Shown here: positions 19,320 to 28,051 of the stretch, piece after piece
Layout of the letters: every line of letters starts with the position of its first letter
How positions within the stretch are numbered: position 1 is the stretch's first letter
Assembly: GCF_037024155.1 (NCBI RefSeq)
Contig: NZ_JAYKTS010000011.1
Span: 1-64,000, forward strand
Direction: 5' to 3'
Source: Bacillus sp. 2205SS5-2
GTDB taxonomy: Bacteria; Bacillota; Bacilli; Bacillales; Bacillaceae_K
Length of the DNA stretch: 64,000 bases
Notes under the pieces: generated by a model
What the model was told of the DNA's origin: nothing
Seen by the model: only the letters and a program-made list of their open reading frames with translations
Databases searched by the model: none
Position numbers and translations under genes: made by a program

Positions 19320-19535
19320 ATGGAGTTAAGCGAAGCAATTAAAAAACTACGTTTGGAGCTGCGTTTGTCTCAAGAGGGACTTGCTCGTGAGCTTCATGTT
19401 GGTTTTACATCTGTGAATCGATGGGAGAATAATCATACAAAGCCGAATAAAATTGCTCGACATGCCTTAATTAAGCTTTGTGAAAATAACAATATAAACA
19501 ATGAATTGATTGAGCTGCTTATGAATGCTAAATAG
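19320..19535 (+). CDS. XRE-family helix-turn-helix regulator
   Basis: 71-aa single-domain DNA-binding protein: helix-turn-helix LSQEGLARELHVGFTSVNRW (residues ~17-36) followed by ENNHTKPNKIARHAL. GAGGTGATTCAAA precedes the ATG. It lies 63 bp upstream of hsdR and on the same strand. Small XRE proteins commonly time expression of restriction genes after entry into a new cell (controller role); this is inferred from position. Confidence 0.85.
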   Translation: MELSEAIKKLRLELRLSQEGLARELHVGFTSVNRWENNHTKPNKIARHALIKLCENNNINNELIELLMNAK

Positions 19536-19598
19536 ATATTATGTAGTTTTAGAAAAAGCTTAGGAATTTTCTATTCTAAAAATATGAGGAGATTAGAT

Positions 19599-22500
19599 AT
19601 GAAAGCAGAAAGGGAAATAGAAGCCGGTTTTATAGAAAAGCTTAGGGACTTAAAATACATATATCGTGAGGATATTAGAGATAAAGCTTCGCTTGAAGCT
19701 AATTTCAAAGAACACTTTGAAAGACTGAATCGTGTAAAGTTAAGCGATTCAGAATTTACACGCCTTAGAGATAGTATTATCACTTCAGATGTATTCACTG
19801 CAGCAAGAACTTTACGGGAAATCAACACATTCAAGCGTGATGATGACACGCCGCTTCAATACACCCTTGTTAATACAAAAGACTGGTGTAAAAATGAATT
19901 TGAAGTGATAAACCAACTACGTATGAACACAGATAACAGCAACCATCGTTATGATGTTATTATCCTCATTAATGGGGTTCCTGTTGTTCAGGTTGAACTG
20001 AAGTCACTGCAAATCACACCTAAAAAAGCAATGGAGCAAATTGTAGAATATAAAAACGACCACGGCAATGGTTATACAAACTCGCTACTTTGCTTTATGC
20101 AGCTTTTTATTGTGAGCAATGAGAGTAATACTTATTATTTTGCCAACAATCATAAAGAGCACTTTTGTTTTAATGCAGACGAGCGCTTTTTGCCAATTTA
20201 TCAAATGGCAGATGAGAACAACAACAAAATTACCCATCTTCTTGATTTTTCTGATAAGTTTTTGCCCAAATGCACTCTTGGGCAACTAATAAGCCGTTAC
20301 ATGGTACTTGTTGTAAGTGAGCAGAAATTGATGGTTATGCGCCCTTATCAGATTTACGCAGTTAAGGCAATAATGGACTGTATTGATCAGAACCGTGGTA
20401 ATGGATATATCTGGCATACTACCGGAAGTGGTAAAACACTTACATCGTTTAAAACATCAACACTTTTGAAGGATAATCCTGATATTGAGAAGTGTTTATT
20501 CGTGGTTGACAGAAAAGATCTTGATAGACAAACTCGATCGGAGTTTAATAAATTTCAGGAAGGATGCGTTGAAGAGAATACCAACACAGAAAGCTTAGTT
20601 AAACGGCTTACTTCAGATGACTATCGTGACAAAGTTATTGTTACCACAATTCAAAAGCTTGGGCTGGCTCTTAATGAAGATAGTAAGCGTAACCAAGAGA
20701 AAAGGAAAAGGGGCGAACCTACCTATAAAGACCGGCTGGCGAAGCTCACCGATAAACGTATTGCCATTATCTTTGATGAATGCCATCGCTCACAGTTTGG
20801 CGATAATCATGAATCAATTAAAAGCTTTTTTCCGAAAGCTCAGCTTTTCGGATTTACTGGAACACCAATATTTGAAGAAAATGCAACATATAAGCAAATT
20901 GATGGCACGGTTGGTTCTTATATCACAACAAAAGACGTTTTTGAAAAAGAACTGCATGCCTATACCATAACCAATGCAATTGATGACCGCAACGTGCTTC
21001 GCTTCCACATAGATTATTTTAAGCCAGAAGATTTCAAGAAAGCAGCAAAAGCCTCTGACACTGTAAGTAAAAAAGCGATTGTCGAAGCAATATTATTAAA
21101 ACATGATTCCGCAACAAATGGTAGGAGATACAATGCGATTTTCGCCACAGCTTCTATCAACGATGCAATAGAATACTTTGAACTTTTCAAGTCACTGCAA
21201 AAGGAACGAAAAAAATCTGATGACGAAAGCTTTAAGCGGCTAAATATTGGCTGTGTTTTCTCACCTCCGGCCGAAGGAAACAAAGATGTTAAGCAGTTAC
21301 AAGAAGACTTACAACAAGAAAAAGCCGATAATGAACAAGAGCCAGATAAGAAAAAAGCCGCACTTAAAAGTATCATTGATGACTATAACTTGCAGTATGG
21401 CACAAATCACAGCATAAACGAATTCGATTTATACTATCAAGATGTGCAAAAGCGCATCAAAGACCATAAGTACACTAATTCTGACTATCCTCATGTAAAC
21501 AAAATTGATATTACTATTGTGGTGGATATGCTCTTAACAGGATTTGATTCAAAGTATCTAAACACTTTATACGTTGATAAAAACTTAAAGCAACATGGCT
21601 TAATTCAAGCATTTTCAAGAACAAACCGTGTTTTGAACGACACAAAACCTTATGGGAATATTCTTGACTTTAGAGGGCAAGAAAAAGATGTAGATGAAGC
21701 AATTGCGCTGTTTTCTGGAAAAGAAAACAGTAGTAGGGCAAAAGAAATTTGGCTAGTTGACCCTGCTCCTGTTGTGGTTGAAAAGCTAGAAAAAGCAGTT
21801 GTCGATCTTGAGACATTTATGGAATCACAAGGGTTAGAATGTAAGCCTGAGCAAGTAAGCAACCTTAAGGGCGACTCCGCTCGAGGTGAATTCATTAATA
21901 AATTTAAGGAAGTACAACGCCTTAAAACACAGCTAGACCAATATACAGATATCAAAGAAGAACAATCGGCAAAAATTGAAGGACTTTTGCCAGAGGACAC
22001 TTTGCGTGCGTTCCGTGGTGTTTACATTGAAACTGCCCAAATGTTAAAGGCACAGCAGGGCAAAGATATTAAGGATAAAGATCCGGTGATTGAACAGCTC
22101 GATTTTGAATTCGTTTTATTTTCCTCTGCCATTATTGATTATGACTACATTATGTCTTTAATTTCGAAATATACACAACCCGATGTACCTAAAAAAGAAA
22201 AAATGAGCCGTGAGCAGCTTATTAGTTTACTTTGTTCCAATTCAAATATGATGGAGGAACGTGAAGATATTATTGCTTATATCAGAACATTGGAATTTGG
22301 AAAAGGATTGGATGAAAAGGAAATAAAAGCTGGATACCAAAAATTCAAGGAAGAAAAAGCAGTAAAAGAAATGGAATCAATTGCAAACAAACATGGTATT
22401 GAACCTGCATCGTTGCAAGCCTTTATAGATGATATTATAGGGCGCATGATTTTTGACGGTGAAAAGCTAAGTGATTTGTTAGAGCCGCTAGAGCTTGGCT

Positions 22501-22607
22501 GGAGAGACAGGACAAAAAAAGAACTAGACTTGATGGATAATTTAATCCCACTGCTTAAAAAGCTTGCAGATGGACGTGTGATTGTGGGGCTGAATGCTTA
22601 TGAATAA
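19599..22607 (+). CDS. hsdR: type I restriction enzyme, R subunit
   Basis: ATP-dependent translocase and nuclease of a type I restriction system. 1002 aa. The N-terminal nuclease has D119 (HRYDVIIL) and E133-x-K135 (VQVELKS). The motor has Walker A TTGSGKT (~274-280), DECH box (IIFDECHRSQFGD) and the FTGTPIF motif. A long helical C-terminal part binds the methylase. ATG 19599 is selected because GAGGAGA is 6 nt upstream. It overlaps hsdS by 8-14 bp. Confidence 0.96.
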   Translation: MKAEREIEAGFIEKLRDLKYIYREDIRDKASLEANFKEHFERLNRVKLSDSEFTRLRDSIITSDVFTAARTLREINTFKRDDDTPLQYTLVNTKDWCKNEFEVINQLRMNTDNSNHRYDVIILINGVPVVQVELKSLQITPKKAMEQIVEYKNDHGNGYTNSLLCFMQLFIVSNESNTYYFANNHKEHFCFNADERFLPIYQMADENNNKITHLLDFSDKFLPKCTLGQLISRYMVLVVSEQKLMVMRPYQIYAVKAIMDCIDQNRGNGYIWHTTGSGKTLTSFKTSTLLKDNPDIEKCLFVVDRKDLDRQTRSEFNKFQEGCVEENTNTESLVKRLTSDDYRDKVIVTTIQKLGLALNEDSKRNQEKRKRGEPTYKDRLAKLTDKRIAIIFDECHRSQFGDNHESIKSFFPKAQLFGFTGTPIFEENATYKQIDGTVGSYITTKDVFEKELHAYTITNAIDDRNVLRFHIDYFKPEDFKKAAKASDTVSKKAIVEAILLKHDSATNGRRYNAIFATASINDAIEYFELFKSLQKERKKSDDESFKRLNIGCVFSPPAEGNKDVKQLQEDLQQEKADNEQEPDKKKAALKSIIDDYNLQYGTNHSINEFDLYYQDVQKRIKDHKYTNSDYPHVNKIDITIVVDMLLTGFDSKYLNTLYVDKNLKQHGLIQAFSRTNRVLNDTKPYGNILDFRGQEKDVDEAIALFSGKENSSRAKEIWLVDPAPVVVEKLEKAVVDLETFMESQGLECKPEQVSNLKGDSARGEFINKFKEVQRLKTQLDQYTDIKEEQSAKIEGLLPEDTLRAFRGVYIETAQMLKAQQGKDIKDKDPVIEQLDFEFVLFSSAIIDYDYIMSLISKYTQPDVPKKEKMSREQLISLLCSNSNMMEEREDIIAYIRTLEFGKGLDEKEIKAGYQKFKEEKAVKEMESIANKHGIEPASLQAFIDDIIGRMIFDGEKLSDLLEPLELGWRDRTKKELDLMDNLIPLLKKLADGRVIVGLNAYE

Positions 22608-23868
22608 TAAAGAGAAAACGAAGTTGGTGCCGAGACTAAGGTTTCCGGAGTTTCGCTCAACGGGAGAATGGAAAATAATCACTCTAAATAATTTAGCAAA
22701 CAAAATAACAAAAAGAAATAAAGATAATATAGTAAATCGTGTTCTTACAAACTCGGCTGTTGAGGGAGTTGTGGACCAAAGTGATTATTTCGACAGAAAA
22801 GTTGCAAACCAAAATAATCTTGAGAATTATTTTGTGATTGAGGAAGGGGACTATGTTTATAATCCTCGTATATCTGTAACTGCTCCAGTAGGTCCGATAT
22901 CTAAAAATAAGGTCGGAAGAGGTGTCATGTCGCCGCTATATACAGTGTTCAGGTTTGAGAAGCCAAATAATGACTTTTATGAGCATTACTTTAAAACAGT
23001 TCTATGGCATCCCTATTTAAAAAGAGTCTCAAATACTGGTGCAAGACATGACCGTATGAGCATTTCAAATGGTGATTTTATGAAGATGCCTTTGCCTTAC
23101 AATTCAGAGGCTGAACAACAAAAAATAGCCGACTGCCTTTCTTCGCTTGATGATCTTATTGCTGCTGAGGAGGATAAGCTTAGGACTCTTAAAGCATATA
23201 AAAAAGGTTTGATGCAAAAGATGTTTCCCGCTGAAGATAAGACCGTACCCGAATGGAGATTTTCGGATTTTAAGGACAGCGGCGAATGGATAAAAACGAC
23301 TCTTGGTCAATTAGGTGAGCTTGTCTCGGGATTAACATACAGTCCGAATGATATTAGAGAAAACGGTTTGCTTGTTTTAAGATCGTCAAATATCAAAAAT
23401 AATGTCATCACATTAGATGACAACGTTTATGTTAGAACAGATATAAGAGGTGCCAATCTTTCTTTTGAAAATGATATATTAATTTGTGTCCGAAATGGTT
23501 CAAAAGCTTTGATAGGTAAAAATGCGATTATTCCCAAGGGCATGCCTTTATGTACTCATGGCGCGTTTATGACAGTCTTTAGAACGAAGTTCTCCAAATT
23601 TGTGTTTCAACTACTTCAATCAACGGCTTATAATAAACAAGTGAAAGCTGATTTGGGTGCAACCATAAATTCAATTAATGGCACTAAATTGAAAAATTAT
23701 ATCTTCTATATTCCAAAAGATATTAAAGAACAAGAAAAAATAGCTAATTGCCTTTCTGCTTTAGACACCCTTATAACAGCACAGGCAGAAAAAATTGAAT
23801 CTTTGAGAATTCATAAAAAAGGCTTGATGCAAGGACTGTTCCCTTCTATTGAGGAGGTGAGTGAATGA
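22600..23868 (+). CDS. hsdS: type I restriction-modification specificity subunit
   Basis: DNA-recognition subunit shared by HsdR and HsdM. Two target-recognition domains (residues ~20-170 and ~225-385), each followed by a conserved coiled-coil: EQQKIADCLSSLDDLIAAEE and EQEKIANCLSALDTLITAQA, ending KKGLMQ(K/G)MFP / LFP. This half-repeat layout is diagnostic. Start ATG 22600, or ATG 22594 two codons earlier. The recognition sequence cannot be predicted. Its stop overlaps the next gene by ATGA. Confidence 0.95.
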   Translation: MNNKEKTKLVPRLRFPEFRSTGEWKIITLNNLANKITKRNKDNIVNRVLTNSAVEGVVDQSDYFDRKVANQNNLENYFVIEEGDYVYNPRISVTAPVGPISKNKVGRGVMSPLYTVFRFEKPNNDFYEHYFKTVLWHPYLKRVSNTGARHDRMSISNGDFMKMPLPYNSEAEQQKIADCLSSLDDLIAAEEDKLRTLKAYKKGLMQKMFPAEDKTVPEWRFSDFKDSGEWIKTTLGQLGELVSGLTYSPNDIRENGLLVLRSSNIKNNVITLDDNVYVRTDIRGANLSFENDILICVRNGSKALIGKNAIIPKGMPLCTHGAFMTVFRTKFSKFVFQLLQSTAYNKQVKADLGATINSINGTKLKNYIFYIPKDIKEQEKIANCLSALDTLITAQAEKIESLRIHKKGLMQGLFPSIEEVSE

Positions 23869-24980
23869 ATTCTCAATCGATAACTTCTTTTACTGATTTA
23901 AATGAACTGGCGACCCATTTTAGAACGGTTCTTGATAGCAAGAAATATGTTCTTCTTTTTGCATACAATGGTACAGGTAAAACAAGACTTTCAGGAGTTT
24001 TTAAAGACTTGGGGAAACATCCTATTCCTGAAACTGAAGAAAAAACACGAGATACATTATATTACAATGCTTTCACAGAAGATTTATTCACTTGGGATAA
24101 CGACTTAGAGGGAGACACCAATAGACTCTTGTATATTAATAGAAATTCTCGTTTTTTTGATGGCTTAAGAGAGCTTGAAATGGAAAGTCGTATTCGCCCG
24201 TTTTTAAATCGGTACGCTGATTTTGATTTTTCAATTGATTACCAAGATTGGACGATTAGTTTTGCACGGGAAGTCAGAAAAGATGGCGGAACCGAAAAAA
24301 TAGATAACATAAAGATTTCTCGTGGTGAAGAGAATATATTTGTATGGTGTTTTTTTCTGGCGGTTGTTCAATTAGTTGTTGACCAAGAACCAGCCTACAG
24401 TTGGGTTAAGCACATCTATATTGATGATCCCATTTCATCACTGGATGATAATAACGTCATTGCAGTAGCAAGCCATTTAGCTAAGATGCTAAAGAGCCAA
24501 GAGGGTATTAAAGTAGTCATATCTTCACATCATTCGTTGTTTTTCAATGTAATGTATAATGAGTTTAAAAAGTCAAAAGGAAAGGACTATCTTTTGTTGA
24601 AAAATAAGGAAACAGACGAATACCTTATTCAAGAAACCAAAGATACTCCATTTTTCAACCATGTTGCATTAATTAAAGAGCTAAGCAATGCAGCGAACAC
24701 AGGTAGACTCTATACTTATCACTTCAATATTTTGCGAAACATTCTTGAAAAGGCAGCATCGTTTCATGGATTCAAAGACTTCACCGAATGTATTAAACGC
24801 GATGAAGATGACCCGGATGGAATAACATTTGCAAGATATGTGAACATATTAAGTCATGGGAACTATTCGTTGTTTGAGCCTATTGAAATGGTTGAAGATA
24901 ATAAAGAGGTTTTCAGAAAAATTTTAAGGGGTTACTTGGAATTATACCGATTCAACCCTGAACTATTTACTGAAGAATAG
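23865..24980 (+). CDS. PrrC-like anticodon nuclease candidate embedded in the R-M operon
   Basis: 371-aa ABC-type ATPase with Walker A AYNGTGKT (33-40), signature-like ISRGEENIF (151-159), Walker B IYIDDP (184-189) and H-loop SHH (221-223). The C-terminal segment has R291-x3-E295 and H331 (RNILEK ... LSHGNYS). PrrC anticodon nuclease uses an Arg-x3-Glu ... His triad (R320, E324, H356 in E. coli) and is likewise encoded inside an hsd operon, held silent by the restriction complex and released when a phage inhibits it. Family membership is inferred from these residues, size and position. It could instead be another AAA_13-type guard ATPase. Confidence 0.72.
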   Translation: MNSQSITSFTDLNELATHFRTVLDSKKYVLLFAYNGTGKTRLSGVFKDLGKHPIPETEEKTRDTLYYNAFTEDLFTWDNDLEGDTNRLLYINRNSRFFDGLRELEMESRIRPFLNRYADFDFSIDYQDWTISFAREVRKDGGTEKIDNIKISRGEENIFVWCFFLAVVQLVVDQEPAYSWVKHIYIDDPISSLDDNNVIAVASHLAKMLKSQEGIKVVISSHHSLFFNVMYNEFKKSKGKDYLLLKNKETDEYLIQETKDTPFFNHVALIKELSNAANTGRLYTYHFNILRNILEKAASFHGFKDFTECIKRDEDDPDGITFARYVNILSHGNYSLFEPIEMVEDNKEVFRKILRGYLELYRFNPELFTEE

Positions 24981-24991
24981 AGGGCAAAAAA

Positions 24992-26746
24992 ATGACTGAT
25001 ACACAACAGAAACAATTAGGCGCAACACTTTGGGGAATTGCTGACAAATTGCGCGGGTCCATGAATGCTGATGACTTCCGTGATTATATGCTGTCTTTCC
25101 TCTTCCTGCGCTACCTTTCGGATAATTATGAAGAAGCGGCAAAGAAAGAACTCGGCACCGATTATTTACAATGTGAAGAAGAAATAAAAAAACTCACCGT
25201 TGCTGCCAATCAGGATGATGTTATTAACGCATTGAAAGAACAAATAATAGACTATGCTAATAAACAGCAATTTGATAGCAAGGAAAAAAACACAATAATT
25301 GAAGAGCATGAAGTGTTGTTGGAAAGCAAAAAGTTGACTCCACTTGTTGTTTGGTATATCAACAATTTAGATCTAGTGGCTACGTTTGAAAAACAAATGA
25401 GACGTAAAGTTCATTTTGTAATCAAGCCACAATATCTCTGGGGTAATATATATGAATTGGCTCGTACACAAAATAAGTATCTTTTAAAAAATTTGCAAGC
25501 AGGCTTCAAATTTATAGAAAATGAATCCTTTGATAGCACGTTTCGCGGATTATTTTCTGAGGTTAACCTCGACTCAGATAAGCTTGGAAAGAATTATGAA
25601 TCACGCAATACAACGCTGTGCTCAATAATAACTGCTATTGCAGAAGGATTATCGGAGTTCCCCAATGAAAGTGACCTTCTAGGAGATGCGTATGAATACT
25701 TAATAGGACAATTTGCTGCAGGCTCAGGTAAAAAAGCAGGAGAGTTTTATACGCCCCAGCAAATTTCAACTATCCTTTCTAGAATAGTCACACTTGATAG
25801 CCAAGACCCAAGCATAGGTAAAAAACGGAAACTTAATAACATACTTGACTTTGCGTGCGGTTCCGGCTCGCTTCTGATTAATGTTAGAAAGCAGCTCGGT
25901 GCAAATAATATTGGTCAAATATACGGGCAGGAAAAGAATATAACAACTTATAATCTTGCTCGTATGAATATGCTTCTACATGGGCTTAAAGACTCCGAAT
26001 TTAAAATATTTCACGGAGATTCACTGCTAAATGATTGGGAAATTCTCACTGAAATGAACCCAGCAAAAAAGTTGGAATATGATGCAGTTGTAGCCAATCC
26101 ACCTTTCAGTTACCGCTGGGAGCCTACCGATACTCTAGCTGAGGATTTCCGCTTTAAAAGCTACGGTCTTGCACCGAAATCAGCAGCTGACTTTGCATTT
26201 TTACTTCATGGGTTTCACTTTTTAAGTAGTGAGGGAACAATGGCAATTATCTTGCCTCATGGTGTTCTGTTCCGTGGTGGAGCAGAGGAGAAAATCAGAA
26301 CAAAGCTACTCAAAGATGGAAATATTGACGCGATTATAGGTTTGCCCGCTAACTTGTTTTTTTCAACGGGTATTCCGGTTTGTATTCTTGTGCTTAAAAA
26401 ATGCAAAAAATTTGAAGACGTGTTGTTTATCAACGCAAGTGAGTACTACGACAGAGGTAAGCGGCAAAATTTCCTATTGCCAGAGCATATCGACAGAATA
26501 GTTGACACATATCAATTTCGAAAAGAAGATGACAAAAGATACTCTCGCCGTGTATCTATGAAAGAAATTGAAAAGAATGATTTCAACTTAAACATTTCAA
26601 GATATGTTAGTACGGCTGCGGAAGAAGAAATTATTGACCTTACAGATGTGAAAAAAAATCTAGATGAAATTGAGGTTGCTATTAGCAAGGCAAAGGATAA
26701 GCATAATCAATTCTTAAAAGAGCTTGGATTGCCTGAGCTATCTTAA
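24992..26746 (+). CDS. hsdM: type I restriction-modification methyltransferase subunit
   Basis: N6-adenine methyltransferase that protects host DNA and forms the core of the type I complex. 584 aa. The N-terminal helical HsdM_N domain (residues ~10-240, with an unusually long insertion around 60-150) precedes the SAM motif FACGSGS (287-293) and catalytic NPPF (369-372). GAGGGCAAAAAA precedes the ATG 11 bp after the PrrC-like gene. Placing hsdM last (R-S-X-M order) differs from the usual M-S-R order. Confidence 0.95.
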   Translation: MTDTQQKQLGATLWGIADKLRGSMNADDFRDYMLSFLFLRYLSDNYEEAAKKELGTDYLQCEEEIKKLTVAANQDDVINALKEQIIDYANKQQFDSKEKNTIIEEHEVLLESKKLTPLVVWYINNLDLVATFEKQMRRKVHFVIKPQYLWGNIYELARTQNKYLLKNLQAGFKFIENESFDSTFRGLFSEVNLDSDKLGKNYESRNTTLCSIITAIAEGLSEFPNESDLLGDAYEYLIGQFAAGSGKKAGEFYTPQQISTILSRIVTLDSQDPSIGKKRKLNNILDFACGSGSLLINVRKQLGANNIGQIYGQEKNITTYNLARMNMLLHGLKDSEFKIFHGDSLLNDWEILTEMNPAKKLEYDAVVANPPFSYRWEPTDTLAEDFRFKSYGLAPKSAADFAFLLHGFHFLSSEGTMAIILPHGVLFRGGAEEKIRTKLLKDGNIDAIIGLPANLFFSTGIPVCILVLKKCKKFEDVLFINASEYYDRGKRQNFLLPEHIDRIVDTYQFRKEDDKRYSRRVSMKEIEKNDFNLNISRYVSTAAEEEIIDLTDVKKNLDEIEVAISKAKDKHNQFLKELGLPELS

Positions 26747-26929
26747 AGCGAGTTATTATGCAAAAATAAGTTCTTTACATTCTAATAGTTATATATAAAT
26801 GAATACTTCTTTTAGTACAAAATTAAAGTTTATAAAATCTACTTGTTCAAGTAAAGTTTCTTTATGTTGAATAAGAATTATGTAAGGATCTTCCACAATC
26901 AAGAGCACTATTGAGTAACACCATTCATT

Positions 26930-27082
26930 AGAAAATGATCAAACTTTTTTATAAAATCAAAGAATAGATCTACTGATATAGAATCCATTTTGATCAATCT
27001 TTATTCAAAATGGATTCTTTTAATTTAACGGGAAATGCCGTTTGGTGAGATATTTGTGATTAAACTTTATTTCAAACCAACA
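26930..27082 (+). repeat. left end of element A
   Basis: Three TnsB-site-like motifs: GATCAAACTTTTTTATAAAA (~26937), GATCAATCTTTATTCAAAAT (~26992) and GATTAAACTTTATTTCAAAC (~27057), ending CCAACA at 27082. The middle site lies in the loop and 3' arm of a hairpin GAATCCATTTTGA...TCAAAATGGATTC followed by TTTT, so the end also carries a terminator. Upstream (26747-26929) no gene is seen. Confidence 0.88.
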
Positions 27083-27085
27083 GTT

Positions 27086-27211
27086 TGTGGCTTTGAAATA
27101 AAGACGCGATGTTTATAAAAAAGATGCGATGTTTAAAATAAAGACGCGACGTTTATAAAAAAGTTGCGAAGCTTTACCCCTTTGGATTTGATTATCTAAA
27201 GGGGTGTTTTT
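27086..27211 (+). repeat. right end of element B
   Basis: Terminus TGTGGCTTTGAAATAAAG at 27086, overlapping by two bases the right GTTTG duplication of element A. Four ~21-bp repeats follow with core GCGAYG or GCGAAG in place of the RTACCG core of element A. Hairpin CCCCTTT...AAAGGGG and T5 precede tnsA, as in A. Confidence 0.9.
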
Positions 27212-28051
27212 GTGTCGAAAAGAAAAAGAACATCTGAAATTGAGAAGTGGATTAAAGAAGGTCGAGGCACTGGCAGTGGAGCAGATTATCAGCCTTGGCT
27301 TAAAATTCAAGATGTTTCCTCATTAGGTCGATCAACAAGATTAAAAGGTATAAAAACCGGCAGACAACATGAGTTTTTATCGGATTTGGAACGGAACTAC
27401 TTTTATTTAACTGAATTTTCTGATGTTATCTTGGATATTCGTGAACAATTTCCTTTATTACCACAAGAAGAGACGATTGTCATTGCTGAAGAGCTTGGGA
27501 TTAAACACCCAGCTGATCCAAAAACAGGCCATCCAATTGTTATGACAACGGACTTTTTATTAACAGTTGATAAAGGGCAAGGTGTATTTGAAGTCGCTCA
27601 TACTATCAAAATGAAAGATAAGCTGTTAGAAGAACGTGTGTTAGAGAAGTTTGAAATTGAACGGGAATATTGGAAGCGTAGAAGCATTAATTGGGCAACT
27701 GTAACAGAGGAAGAAATTCATAAGACAATGGCAAGAAATATTAGTTATATCCATGATTATTTTGATATTCGTAGCTATGATGTATATCAAGAAATGGATG
27801 ACCAACATATTGAAGCTTTATCCATGTCTCTTATGAATCGCCTATTGAATAATTCACGAAGTATCCGTGAAATTACTAATGAGTTTGATACAGATACACA
27901 CTTGCCTTTTGGAAGTGGTGTTACACTATTTTATCACTTGCTTGCTAGAAAAATCGTAGTCATTGATATGCAAAAGCCGATTGATTTAGAGCAAACAATT
28001 GATATTAAATGTATTGATGAAGGTAATTTAGAGAAGGTGAAATACGGATGA
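27212..28051 (+). CDS. tnsA: TnsA endonuclease, element B
   Basis: 279 aa, same length as the element A protein, with the same predicted catalytic residues (E60, D114, K133). The start is GTG 27212 after AAAGGGGTG, where A uses ATG. Divergence from A is concentrated in surface and C-terminal segments. Overlaps tnsB by ATGA. Confidence 0.95.
   Translation: MSKRKRTSEIEKWIKEGRGTGSGADYQPWLKIQDVSSLGRSTRLKGIKTGRQHEFLSDLERNYFYLTEFSDVILDIREQFPLLPQEETIVIAEELGIKHPADPKTGHPIVMTTDFLLTVDKGQGVFEVAHTIKMKDKLLEERVLEKFEIEREYWKRRSINWATVTEEEIHKTMARNISYIHDYFDIRSYDVYQEMDDQHIEALSMSLMNRLLNNSRSIREITNEFDTDTHLPFGSGVTLFYHLLARKIVVIDMQKPIDLEQTIDIKCIDEGNLEKVKYG

Larger units (their letters stand above)
10680..27082 (+). 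mobile_element. Tn7-like transposon A (complete, 16.4 kb)
   Basis: The right terminus TGTAGATTTGAAAG at 10680 is followed by four ~21-bp TnsB-site-like repeats. The left end at 26930-27082 has three spaced sites and ends CAAACCAACA. Both are flanked by the 5-bp duplication GTTTG. It carries tnsABCDE (10806-18936) and an XRE plus type I R-M cargo (19320-26746). End architecture (4 sites right, 3 left), target site, orientation and 5-bp duplication all match Tn7. Confidence 0.95.

Noticed and set aside
20617..20970. 117-codon frame inside hsdR
   Set aside because: Alternate-frame shadow of hsdR, like the other overlapping frames inside the tns and hsd genes.
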